Shown here: piece after piece, positions 45,480-55,689 of the stretch
How positions within the stretch are numbered: the stretch's first letter is position 1
Layout of the letters: every line of letters starts with the position of its first letter
Assembly: GCA_022575985.1 (NCBI GenBank)
Contig: JAKSXM010000231.1
Coordinates: forward strand, 870,501 to 934,500
Source: Anagrus nilaparvatae
Taxonomy: Eukaryota > Arthropoda > Insecta > Hymenoptera > Mymaridae
Direction: 5' to 3'
Length of the DNA: 64,000 nucleotides
Made by a program: the position numbers and the translations under genes
Notes under the pieces: model-generated
Told to the model about the DNA's origin: nothing
Seen by the model: the letters and a program-made list of their open reading frames with translations, nothing else
The model's database searches: none

Positions 45480-45590
45480 GACTTTTTTTAAAAACCGGTT
45501 TTTTAGCTTCCTGGGGTCCCAAAACGTGCTTATATGCCAAAAAATAGAAAATCAAATTTTGACCTAACACAATGGTTCCTCTTTGAGGAA
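44298..45590. repeat. ~156-bp satellite with trimeric higher-order structure, inserted in foldback arm
   Basis: The marker AGTACTTTC stands at 44,511, 44,666, 44,823, 44,978, 45,133 and 45,290 (spacing 155-157). Units 1-3 match units 4-6 better than they match each other, for example ATAGAAATAAATTAGGTATT in units 2 and 5 only. This gives a ~467-bp higher-order repeat present twice. A CA microsatellite follows at about 45,433-45,475. The block splits the foldback arm after GTTGTAACAAAAAAAA. Confidence 0.9.
45433..45475. repeat. (CA)n microsatellite
   Basis: About 20 CA units. The Thr-His reading frame across it is not a gene. Confidence 0.95.
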
Positions 45591-45847
45591 CCAAAACGTT
45601 CAAAAATGTCAGTTTTTTTGATAAATATGGCCAAAAATCATGCAAGGGCTAAATTTTTTTAAAATCCGACTCCGGATTCGAAATCTACGACCTCAAAAAC
45701 ATAATACCAGGTATTCTAAAATAAAATTTTTTAATTTTTTTGCTAAAAATTATGCAGCTAAAATAATTAAAAAATATCCGTCAATCTTGACATTAATGGG
45801 TTAAGTTTAAACTTTGTAAGCAAATGTACTTGTGTAGTGAGGAAATA

Positions 45848-45995
45848 TCTTTTTTGCCCTCCCGGACGTAAAACTCGTGCGTAACGAATTTTCTGCACTC
45901 GTTCTACGCCTAAGCAGGCAAAAAATGAGCTCACTAGTAACAAAACTTTTACGCACTTAATACTTAATATACTATATAATTCGAGTTTTAATTTT
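45848..45995. mobile_element. Small insertion, GCCCTCCCGGACGTAAAAC family, right arm
   Basis: Interrupts sequence that is continuous at about 19,765-19,785 in the left arm. Contains TTTTTTGCCCTCCCGGACG and TACTTAATATACTATA, as in the insertion at 18,978-19,190. Confidence 0.6.
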
Positions 45996-46281
45996 TCTGT
46001 TTGTTAAAATTAGTTTTAATATATCATCATAATTAATGATTGTGGGGACACAGAATTGAAAAAATCTTAAAACAAAAAAATTTATACCAGCAAACTAATT
46101 GAATAATTTATATTTATTAATTTTACTATACAAAAAAAAATTAAATGTATTAAAATTTTATACTGGAATTAATTATTTGCTTGTGTTGCATATGTAAATG
46201 ACTGTAAAAGGGCTAATACCCATAAATCTTTTATAAAGAATAAAGAATGGTATAAAATCTGAATTTAATTTACCCCCTTAA

Positions 46282-46811
46282 CTTATGAACGCCCAATCGA
46301 CACATTGAAACCACTTGAATATTATTTAATGAAAAATCATTTTAATTTAATAAGTAATTATGTATTTTTTTTAATACAAATTTAACCCGTATTTAGGGCA
46401 TGAAATCTTATTTTCTGGGGTTGTATGTAAATAAAGTAGGCCTTTGAAATGAAAATAGCAAGAAAAAATGCCTATTAGACGACAATACTAATACAAAATA
46501 TTCTTTTGCTTATTTGAGCTGTTAATCCACCCCCTTATTCCATTTAAGAGGTTATAAATTTATTTATTTTGTGTTTCTGATATTCACATATTGAGTTTTT
46601 ATGTCATTAGATCTTTTTTTGTGCACATAGTATCAATTTATGATATAAAATGTCCCAGAGACAGTGCGTAAAAATGGATATCAGAAATGAAAAGAGTAGC
46701 CTTAATTACCTATACTTATTGATAATTCAGTTGATAATTTAATGCCGAAAGAATGATTTTTTTATTAAAAATAGTCAAGCTGCTTGAATGTGTGGATTGG
46801 GTGTTAATGGG
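46282..46811. mobile_element. TTAA-flanked foldback MITE in right arm
   Basis: TTAA-CTTATGAACGCCCAATCG at the left, GGGTGTTAATGGG-TTAA at the right, core GAAATGAAAAGAGTAGCC. Duplicate of 18,682-19,458 without the 215-bp insertion. Confidence 0.75.
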
Positions 46812-46934
46812 TTAAATGGAGTCTGTCTTAATATTTTTTATTTTAGATATTTTATCCTTTTATTTATTCCTTGGATTTATCGTACGTAATTTGGATATTT
46901 TTGCCTTGTCAATAGATAAACGTAAAACTTACAT

Positions 46935-47150
46935 ATTCTTGCACTCGGAAAAATCCCGATACCATCTTCAACGTCGGACTTTCTTCCCATATAGCATTTA
47001 TATGCTTTTCAGCAAAAGTTTTGGAAAATCTTGCTCTCTATCAGGTAGTAAAGTTTTTGGATAAATCAAAGATACGAGATCTTTATCAAACGGGGTTGCA
47101 TAAATATCACAGCACCAAATCAGCATTAATCAAGTTCACTTGGGTGGAAT
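46935..47150 (+). pseudogene. LINE reverse-transcriptase remnant (right arm)
   Basis: In one frame FSAKVLENLALYQVVKFLD runs into KSKIRDLYQTGLHKYHSTK and SALIKF, matching the jockey-like LINE (ILDKFQTGFRKHHSTQTALI). Mirror of 18,330-18,570. The flanking frame is broken. Confidence 0.7.
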
Positions 47151-47283
47151 TTTTATTATCACTGCGCGCACTAACCTAATTCTTGTATTGAGTTTTCTAT
47201 AAGTTTTTTGTCATACCAACTTCATTTAACTAATATTACGACGGGAAATTATAAAGGAGAAAAGTTATATGTATCATAATTAG

Positions 47284-48179
47284 TCTAAGCGCCACCAATG
47301 TATTTCGTAGCCCACTTTTTTTTTTTAAGTCCGTGGATAAAAATAGCATTATATTTTTTTCGACCTGCTAAATCCGAATCCGGGGTCTATTTTGACCTAA
47401 AAGTGGCAGATTAATTGTTTTTAACAAATTATTGCAAAATTAGCCCAAAATTAAGCAAAATCGAGTTGTCAACAAGCTTCAAAAATTTGTGAGTAAAGCA
47501 AAACTTTCTGATATAATTTAACTTACAGTATATACATTTTTAATATTTAACACTTTAGATTAATTATATATAAATAATTATAAATTGTTTAAACAATTTG
47601 TAAATGTTAATAATTACTTTTTTGGATCGAAACTGAGTGCGACACTTAGTTACATGTATTTTTTCATACCCTGAATACGAATTTAAAGCTTAATTACAAT
47701 AAAACGTATACAGACAGTTGTTTTAACAATTTGTAAATGTTAATAATTACTTTTTTTAATCAAAACTTAGTGCGACACTAAGTTACATGTATTTTTTCAT
47801 ACCCTGAATACGAATTTAAAACTTAACTAGCTGATTGGCCTTGCGATGCTCGGCTTAACCAAATAAAAAATTTTGTGCATTAATTTATTTATATTTTGAT
47901 CATATATGTTTAGTTATAATAAATTTAATCATATACGTGATTAAAAATCAATTAATTTTTATTTAAAAATGAATGCGAACAGAATTAATTTTATACATAC
48001 CTTTAAATTTATTAATAAAAAAATTTTATAATACATATTCAGAATAATTTACATGATTATTTATAAATATTTATAAATAATGAGGTATATTTTATAACAT
48101 TAATAATTATTATTAATAAATAATAATTGAAAATAGAATATAGTAATTTGCAGATTTTTTAACAAAATTTGCAGTTTTT
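47284..48179. other. Intergenic with a ~130-bp tandem duplication
   Basis: The segment at about 47,590-47,690 (GTGCGACACTTAGTTACATG, CATACCCTGAATACGAATTT) repeats at about 47,725-47,826. No gene seen. Confidence 0.7.
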
Positions 48180-49210
48180 TTCATATTGTAGACAATTAAT
48201 ATTTAAATATTTTCTATTTTCATATTCATCACAACTGATATTGTAGACAATCAATATGAATTTTACTATATAATGAAATTTTCATAATTTTTGTTTGATC
48301 ATAAAAAGGACAGAAGATATCCATTTTACTCTATAGGGAAATTCTTCGGGTTTTTTCGTATACAAAACAGCCAACAATATAAATTGAAAAATTTGATTTT
48401 TTTTCATAATGTAGACGGCCAATATAAAGTTTACTATAGAGTGAAATTTGTATAATATTTGGTTTTTTCTTAAAAATGGGACAGCCGATATTCATTTTAC
48501 TCTTAAGTGAAATTTTTTGGGTTTTATCATAATGTAGACAGCCTATATGAATTTTACTATTGAATGAAATTTTTATAATTTTATGTTTTTTGATAATTAG
48601 TACAGCCGATATCCATTTTACTCTATGGTAATATTTTTAGGATTCTCTACATATAAAATAATATAGATTGAAATTTTTGCTGTTTTTTATATTGTAGACA
48701 ACCAAATGAATTTTACTCTAGAGTGAAATATTTATAATTTTTTTTTGTTCATAAATAAGACTTTTCATATATAAAACAGCTGACAATATAGATTGAAATT
48801 TTTGTTGAATTTACAAATTGTAAACAGCCAATATAAATTTTACTATGCAGTAAAATTTTTTTAATTTTTGTTTTTTTATTCTTAAACAGCCGATTTCTAT
48901 CTTATTTGAAAGTAAAATTTTTAGAGTTTTTTGATATATCAAATAGCAGACAATATAGATTAAAATTTTTATAGTTTTTTCATATTGTATGAAAATAAAT
49001 ATGCATGAAAAAATATACAAAATATACATGAAAAATTCAAAAAAAACATTATAGAAAAAATCACATTGTCTGTCTACAACATGAAAAAACTGCAAAAATA
49101 TCAATCTATATGATCGGGTGTTTTATATATAAAAAAACTAAAAAATTTCATATAAATAGAAAAATGGATATCGGCTGTCCTATACATGAAAAAATAAAAA
49201 ATCCCAACAT
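48180..49210. repeat. Irregular satellite-like array, ~120-170-bp units with inverted tail
   Basis: Alternating phrases TTGTAGACAGCCAATAT and GACAGCCGATATCCATTTTA recur through 48,188-48,900, each followed by TTTACTCTAGAGTGAAAT-like text. From about 49,060 to 49,200 the same phrases appear on the other strand (ATGGATATCGGCTGTCC). Small frames here are not genes. Confidence 0.75.
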
Positions 49211-49463
49211 TTTCACTAAATGCTATTCTTTAGTTTTCTCTTTATTTAAAGGATTAAACCAAAAATACATACTTTTATTGAAATGTTGTAATTTCAACTA
49301 TTTTTATGCACTGATAGCATTGAAATATTTATATTGATTTTAGCAAAATATACGCCACTTAAATGTTTTCGAATTCCGTTTTGTTTTATAGAAATGTTGT
49401 AATTTCAAATATTTTTATGCAATGATAGTATTGAAATATTGGTATTGACAATAATTTTGATTT

Positions 49464-49806
49464 CTAAAAGATCTTCTGCATTATTAGTTGTGTTTGTGTG
49501 TAGTTATCTGTGTATTTTGATTTCTGATCTTTATGATCATTCATGTCATCTGTGGGTTGAGACTGTAAACTATGTTGGCCTTGTGCCTCCGATGGAGAGT
49601 CAAAAGGTGTATCGACGATTGGATTATAAGTTTCCAATTTTAATCATATTGATTAATATAAGACAACAATTCTTTATTGAGCTATGATTTAATTTTAAAC
49701 AATCAATGTGATAAGCTGAAAGACACTTGTTGCAATAAATGACGTCAAATTAGCCGATGATATTACATATTACACAATTGTCAGATAATGCTTGATATTC
49801 CTCCAT
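49464..49806 (-). pseudogene. PHD-finger-like protein fragment, decayed
   Basis: From an ATG at 49,806 the minus strand reads MEEYQALSDNCVICNIIG, a stop, then FDVIYCNKCLSAYHIDCLKL. The spacing C-x2-C ... C-x2-C-x4-H-x2-C fits the zinc-binding core of a PHD finger, a chromatin-reader fold. After a frame change the text continues as a polar segment (PFDSPSEAQGQHSLQSQPTD) to a TAG at 49,464. One stop and one frameshift, and no upstream exon found. Similar PHD-like N-termini occur in some transposon proteins, so origin from a mobile element is possible. Confidence 0.55.
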
Positions 49807-49809
49807 TTT

Positions 49810-50270
49810 GAAATTTTAAATGCAGTGTGTTGTTGAAGAAAAATTCAAATAACTTAACTATTTCTTGATGAAAATGTGTAGAATATTTAATTGAAGATTA
49901 AATAAGTCTATATATTTTATTTTACAACTTAATTGTTTATTAAAATGTAAATGCAAAAAATAAAAAAAATTTACGGAGTCAAATAATAGTGTAACTATAC
50001 TACTATCAGATTCTATAAGAATTGGTCATTTCGGTCCGAAAATGGGCATTTAGTTTATTGACTATAGCGGTGAGAAGATGATGGTGCATTGCGGCTGACG
50101 GAAATTAAAAGATGGTACTAAAAATGAGACCAACCGGAAGTATTTTGGTTCATTTGCAAGGTTACAAACGGAGGGTATCTTGGGTGTTTTTACAACATAT
50201 TAAAGTCATCCATAACTATAGATTATAATTTAACGACCCAAAGGTTCCGGTCTCCCCTTGTTAGTGATTT
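49810..50270. other. Intergenic; carries one copy of a dispersed segment
   Basis: 50,015-50,165 (GGTCATTTCGGTC, GACTATAGCGGTGAG, CCAACCGGAAGTATTTTGG) resembles 7,240-7,400, 24,640-24,790 and 51,640-51,790. No gene seen. Confidence 0.6.
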
Positions 50271-50794
50271 TTTATCCACTACTTCATTTGGCTCTGAAAT
50301 TGAAGAATTACTGATTTAAAAGGTTATTCTACATAGAATAATCAAGCAAAGAATTCTTAATATAGCATGCTTATTAACTTGTTTATTTATAAAAACTATA
50401 TTTATTACTTTTTAATTATTTACATAATGTTTTAGAAATTTAAGTTACAATAAAGCTTACTTATAATCTAAAGTTCATAAAACATTTTCATAAATGTTTA
50501 TGCCAATTCTTAAAAAATAACTTATTTCGACTTTTTATGAAAAAGTTTTTTAAATTTAATCAGCTTTTTTCATAGATTTATGCCATTAAATTAAATCATA
50601 ATTTTTCTTTTTATTTTTGAACAAGTCAAAAAATTTAAAAAAATAAATATAATTACAAACTAAAGTTATCTAAAACCATGTACATACACTGAAAAACTGA
50701 CACCTTTGCTTTATTATTCTATGTAGGATAACCTTTTTAATGAGTCCTTATTCAGTTTCAGAGCCAAATGAAGTAGTGGATAAAAAATCACTAA
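50271..50794. mobile_element. 524-bp foldback MITE, TTAGTGATTTTTTATCC ends
   Basis: Inverted ends of about 80 bp (TTAGTGATTTTTTATCCACT and inverse), including CTTCATTTGGCTCTGAAA. AT-rich interior, no coding sequence. Confidence 0.8.
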
Positions 50795-50798
50795 GTAT

Positions 50799-50952
50799 AA
50801 TATATTATAAAATTAATTCACTTTACTGGATGCCTTGGTCATTTTTCCATAATATATTATAAAATTAATTCACTTTACTGGATGCCTTGGTCATTTTTCC
50901 ATAATATATTATAAAATTAATTCACTTTACTGGATGCCTTGGTCATTTTTCC
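50799..50952. repeat. Three tandem 52-bp units
   Basis: AATATATTATAAAATTAATT begins at 50,799, 50,851 and 50,903. Each unit ends in GGATGCCTTGGTCATTTTTC. The copies look identical, so recent. Confidence 0.95.
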
Positions 50953-50984
50953 CCTCACGTATTATAATAACATCGTTTATATTT

Positions 50985-51125
50985 TTTAACTTTTGGTTGA
51001 AAATTCAGCAAATTGGTTGAATATTCAACCAACTGGTTGAATTCCGCAGTTTTTGGTTGAATTTTCAACCAATTGGTTTAATATATTATATATTATTCAA
51101 CCAATAGGTTAAATATTCACCCAAA
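50985..51125. repeat. Dyad repeats of GGTTGAA/TTCAACC
   Basis: About eight GGTTGAA or TTCAACC words in both orientations (TTGGTTGAATATTCAACCAA core). Can fold into nested hairpins. Confidence 0.8.
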
Positions 51126-52089
51126 GCAACTCTACCGTGTAATTTATATTTCGGGATTTATTGTAATTTCGGTTTTTGGATTTATTACTGCATTATGAGT
51201 GAACATGTTCCATGATCGTTGGTTGTGTGAATACAAAAACTAGTTATAATTAGTTTCCTGCCGTTATAGTCAGTAAACCAAATAGCCATATTTGGCCAAA
51301 AATACTAGTTTTTAAACGGCTGCAAACATGGCAATTAAAGTTTTGTGTTAAAACTCAAATGGGTTTTATAGATCTCATAATTTTTTACTCGTTCTTTTTC
51401 TGTTATTCAGTTATTTTCGTGATATGGCTCTTTAAAGATGGTACTTAAAATTAGTGTTATTAAAAATTAAGTTTATTAAAAAATCGTGAAGCAGGACTCT
51501 GACTTTGAATTTTCATATCTCGCAAACAATGATCAAAAATAGACGAGTAAAGAATTTTTGAAAATTATAAGCTTGTAAAAAATTTTTAAACCTGTAAAAT
51601 CTATTTTAGTCGAAAATTAAAATTTTGCCAGTAATTTGAAAATTGGTCATTCCTGAACAAATATTTTTTTACTGACTACAATAGTAAGAGAATTACTGAT
51701 AAAAAAATGCGGTTAATTGAGATTAAAAGCTGACATCCAAAAAAAATAAGGCCAACTGGAAAGTATTTAGTTTAGTGAGAAGGTAGCAGCATTATTTAGA
51801 AGATAGCCAAATATTAACTAACTTTTAACTTAACCTTTTTAAACCACATCTTTTAGTAGACTAGATCCAGGAGATCCATTTAGGTATTTTGAGGATAAAG
51901 GAGATGTTTTTTCAACTATCACAATCGGTCCTAAAAGTTACAAGCAAATCGGCTGCCCAAACATTTGACGTTGAAGTTATTTTTCTCGACTACCCATTCT
52001 AAGGTTCCACCTTATAATTGCTTTTCAAGCTTCTTTTAGTTCCTATATTCAGTTACTACATTAGTGGCTGATGAAAATTAGAAATATAT
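51126..52089. other. Intergenic with fragments of two repeat families
   Basis: 51,140-51,255 is the right end of the AACATG repeat (GAACATGTTCCATG). 51,370-51,790 resembles 6,970-7,400, inside the foldback at 6,743. No gene seen. Confidence 0.6.
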
Positions 52090-53846
52090 GGGTGGTTCCA
52101 GTACTTTTCGTACAGATTAGGGCGCACTCATGTCACCGATTGAGCTCAAATTTTAGGGAATAGTTTGGGGTTACAAAAAAGTCACTCAGCCAAAATTTTA
52201 GCCCCCTAGCACCTCATGGGGCCGAAATATGGCCGTTTAAAGGTCCAAAAATAGCCTAATTTAGCCCTTTTTTAAAATTACGCCGTTCCCTTAAATTTAC
52301 TTCAAATTTCATCTTACTGGTCGCATTTTAACCGCTAAAAAGTCTAAATTTTGTAAAAAAAATTTTTAGCCAGTTCCATGGAGTCAACTTTTTTTGGCAT
52401 TGATAAACGTAAAATGAATTTTATTAAAAAAGCTGATTTTCAAAATAATACCGTGGCTTAAGATCAACTCAAAAATACTTCTGGTTGGTTGCAATTTTTT
52501 TGTCTACTCAAGACCTTTGAAATGCGACCCTAAAATTTAAAATCGGTGGATTTAAACCGGAGATATTTTGATTTTAGTAGCGGCTGTTTTTGAAAAATGC
52601 GTTTTTTTGACATTTTTTGCCACCTGGCATTTTTTTCTAAGTGCTTTAAAATGTCTGAAACTTTCAGGAAAATAAGTTCAATATATGTACTACAAATTTC
52701 ATAAAAATTTTCTTTGCTTATTTGCCTTTAAAGCCCTTTTTTGACTCATCCAAATTCAACCTTTCCATTTTCCGGAATTTTCCATTTTCCGGCTTTTCCT
52801 ATAATCTAATAAAAATGCTGACTCGATTTTTGGATTCCTCGGGAAATTTTACTATAGACCCTCTTTTTTTAGTAATTTTGAACATCTCTGTGATGCTGTA
52901 TAAAAAAAAGAAAAAAGAATTTGCATAAAAATAAAAATAAATTTAAATTTAGAAAATTGACAAACAAAAAAAATTTTAATTTTATCAATTTCAATTTTAT
53001 TTTTATTTTTATGCAAATTCTTTTTTCTTTTTTTTATACAGCATCACAGAGATGTTCAAAATTACTAAAAAAAGAGGGTCTATAGTAAAATTTCCCGAGG
53101 AATCCAAAAATCGAGTCAGCATTTTCATTAGATTACAGGAAAAGCCGAAAAATGGAAAATTCCGGAAAATGGAAAGGTTGAATTTGGATGAGTCAAAAAA
53201 GGGCTTTAAAGGCAAATAAGCAAAGAAAATTTTTATGAAATTTGTAGTACATATATTGAACTTATTTTCCTGAAAGTTTCAGACATTTTAAAGCACTTAG
53301 AAAAAAATGCCAGGTGGCAAAAAATGTCAAAAAAACGCATTTTTCAAAAACAGCCGCTACTAAAATCAAAATATCTCCGGTTTAAATCCACCGATTTTAA
53401 ATTTTAGGGTCGCATTTCAAAGGTCTTGAGTAGACAAAAAAATTGCAACCAATCAAAAGTATTTTTGAGTTGATCTTAAGCCACGGTATTATTTTGAAAA
53501 TCAGCTTTTTTAATAAAATTCATTTTACGTTTATCAATGCCAAAAAAAGTTGACTCCATGGAATTGGCTAAAAATTTTTTTACAAAATTTAGACTTTTTA
53601 GCGGTTAAAATGCGACCAGTAAGATGAAATTTGAAGTAAATTTAAGGGAACGGCGTAATTTTAAAAAAGGGCTAAATTAGGCTATTTTTGGACCTTTAAA
53701 CGGCCATATTTCGGCCCCATGAGGTGCTAGAGGGCTAAAATTTTGGCTGAGTGACTTTTTTGTAACCCCAAACTATTCCCTAAAATTTGAGCTCAATCGG
53801 TGACATGAGTGCGCCCTAATCTGTACGAAAAGTACTGGAACCACCC
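52090..53846. mobile_element. 1.76-kb near-perfect foldback, GGGTGGTTCC family, copy B
   Basis: Same ends, arms and length (1757 against 1756 bp) as copy A at 11,475, with ATATAT on both sides. The central loop is the reverse complement of copy A's loop, so the element lies in the opposite direction. Only a few substitutions separate the copies. Mirror frames of 68 codons are again arm sequence. Confidence 0.92.
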
Positions 53847-53999
53847 ATATATAATAATAGTCCTAAACTTTTATAATTTTCGAAAAATTATTGTAATTTT
53901 TGACAGATTGAGCCGCTCACCTTGAAAATTTAGGTGGATATGTAAAAAATATACCCGGATCCAATGAAATTCTTTTTGATGAAAAAATTTTTCCTCGGT

Positions 54000-54190
54000 T
54001 TTCAGTTTTTTAGTTTATTTTTTAAAATTTGATAAACATTTTATCCTTGGAAATCCAGTTACTTGAACATAAAAAATTTTTGTCGTTATCAATCAGAACG
54101 AAACCAAGCCTATGTTTTCATCGGTAATTTTCGTCATTTTTTGCCGTAAAGTCCACGTCTCTAACTTTTATTACGCTCTAGTTTATCCAT
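54000..54190. repeat. Dispersed repeat (TTTTGCCGTAAAGTCCACG)
   Basis: Shares GTCGTTATCAATC, CCTATGTTTT and TTTGCCGTAAA(G/C)TCCACG with 60,820-60,975. Low-copy interspersed repeat of unknown class. Confidence 0.7.
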
Positions 54191-54195
54191 TTCGT

Positions 54196-55470
54196 TTATC
54201 TTAGCCCTAGAATAGAAATATTTGTATTACTTTCAGTAACATTTTCGTACAAGGAATTAGATAAAGTATAGTTGATCATCGTTGACTCATAATAATTTTT
54301 AGATGGTGCAAAGTTTACTGGACTTTGGTTTGGCAAATCTTTCTGCCCATTAAGACTGATAGTTGTCTCCAGATTTTCAACTGATGATGGTATTTCTGAA
54401 TCTGTTGAAAGTTTGTCACAAAGCTCATGTCGTTTCATATGTGCTTCAAGAAGTTCTGCTGTATCAAAAGAGGGTGATATTGACAGATTTCACGGGTGCA
54501 AAAAAGTTTTTGATTTTCCCTGTCTTTAGATGTTGTTATTATTTGCCTGCGACTTGTAATTGGACATTCGCAGGTATACTCCTGCTTTAATTGTCCCTCA
54601 TACCAGCCATACAAGAAGTTAGCAGCTTCTAAAAATAACAAAAAAAAATATTAATATAATAAGGCACAAACAGATTTTAGAAATAACCATATTACACAAT
54701 CGTTTTTTCTGAACTTTTTTTCTACTTTTTAATTTGTGAACAAATTTGGCAGGTTCATTTTGAATATTTGATTCAACAATTGTATTGCAATCCGGATTTT
54801 TGCATTGAGGTTTGCAGGGATTCTCGTGGGTGATGCAACCTGGATAGGATAGTCCGCAACTATTAACTGCTTGTGTAAAAGGGTCAATAGCTCTCATTGG
54901 TGCTACCATTAATAATTTGTCACCGAACATGACTAAATTAGCAGAATGTAATTGTCCAAACTCTAGGTGAAAAGATGTTGCAGAGTCTGCTGGACTTACA
55001 TAAACAATTGGTTTGGTTCAACCCAAAAATAAGAAAAAAAGAAAAAATGTACAATGTTTAGATACATATATTATATAAATCTTATCTGGAGATTCATCTA
55101 AATACTTGTTAATAATATTTGGATCTTCCTGAGTTTTGGAGGACGAAAATTTCAACATGTGGTGATTAAATGATTTATGATGGTCTCTTATGTTTTTCCA
55201 GACTCTTCCACTTTTTACGAAATTATCAAGAATTTCTGGAACCTGGGATAATTTCTAATTATCTGATTTATTACCTAAACTTTTGATAAAGTCATTTTTA
55301 ATATTTGACTCATCTGAAAATTCGGGAGCATCTAATGCCCGAAATGGTACTTGTTCGCCTTTCTTGAAAGTATCATCAGCGAACCTTTCTAGCCTAAAAT
55401 ACTTATTAGGTAACTTTGATAACCAATTTTTTTAATTGAAATCAGACTCTGGTTTGTAGCAATTCCGAAG
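54196..55470 (-). pseudogene. Multi-exon protein with C2H2-like and Cys-rich motifs, decayed
   Basis: Minus-strand text runs from about 55,470 in one frame through RLERFADDTFKKGEQVPF and VWKNIRDHHKSFNHHMLKF to a region with stops (about 55,015-55,070) that may be an old intron. It continues as PIVYVSPADSATSFHLEFG and a Cys-rich stretch (CKPQCKNPDCNT). After a probable intron near 54,720-54,640 comes a block with FLYGWYEGQLKQEYTCECP. It leads to CTREICQYHPL, a one-base frameshift in a T run at about 54,465, then LLEAHMKRHELCDKL. This gives C-x4-C ... H-x3-H, a C2H2-like spacing. A Ser/Asn-rich tail ends at 54,196. Stops at about 55,255 and 55,435 and the frameshift show decay. I do not recognise the gene. 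Both host and mobile-element origin are possible. Confidence 0.6.
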
Positions 55471-55583
55471 CTAAAACAAAATACTGAATAAAAATCCATA
55501 ACAATTAGTGGTTATCATAAAAACGAATAGAAGTACTTACAACCACAGCTACATGAGACTCAAAATGTTTTTTTAGTTCTTTA

Positions 55584-55680
55584 TCCTATCCTAAAAAATA
55601 GATGGCTCATCGCAACGGTTGCTAGGTGTAATCGGAATAAAGTTATTCTGATTGGTTCTCACAATAATGTACACAAACAA
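55584..55680 (+). mobile_element. Helitron-like 5' terminus (fragment)
   Basis: A|TCCTATCCTAAAAAATAGATG...TTATTCTGATTGGTTCTC matches the start of the 15,743 Helitron. No hairpin-CTAG end found for it. Confidence 0.5.
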
Positions 55681-55689
55681 ACATATACA

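Larger units (their letters stand above)
41971..45800. mobile_element. 3.8-kb TTAA-type foldback, private to right arm, with three nested insertions
   Basis: Ends are CCCATTAATG(A)CAAGATTGACGG and its inverse; TTAA follows on the right and ATAA precedes on the left. The outer arms (41,971-42,190 and 45,590-45,800) continue into an inner paired region (42,191-42,900 with 43,740-44,297). Both sides of the inner region carry ~122-bp tandem units (marker GGTCGCTGA at 42,427 and 42,548, a variant at 42,670). Nested inside are a LINE/SINE tail (42,716-42,812), an AACATG repeat at the centre (43,081-43,729) and a satellite block in the right arm (44,298-45,590). The 95-99 codon mirror frames at 42,192-42,491 and 44,001-44,288 are arm sequence. 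Confidence 0.85.
35640..47283. repeat. Right arm of giant inverted duplication
   Basis: Reverse complement of 18,199-30,700 with different insertions. The outer boundary is where the match to GTTATATGTATCATAA stops at about 47,283. Confidence 0.9.

Noticed and set aside
45362..45645. ORFs with Thr-His or Cys-Val runs
   Set aside because: Translation of a CA microsatellite.
18199..47283. Palindrome as assembly artefact or haplotype duplicate
   Set aside because: The arms differ by substitutions and by several private insertions with proper target duplications, which a folded assembly would not show.
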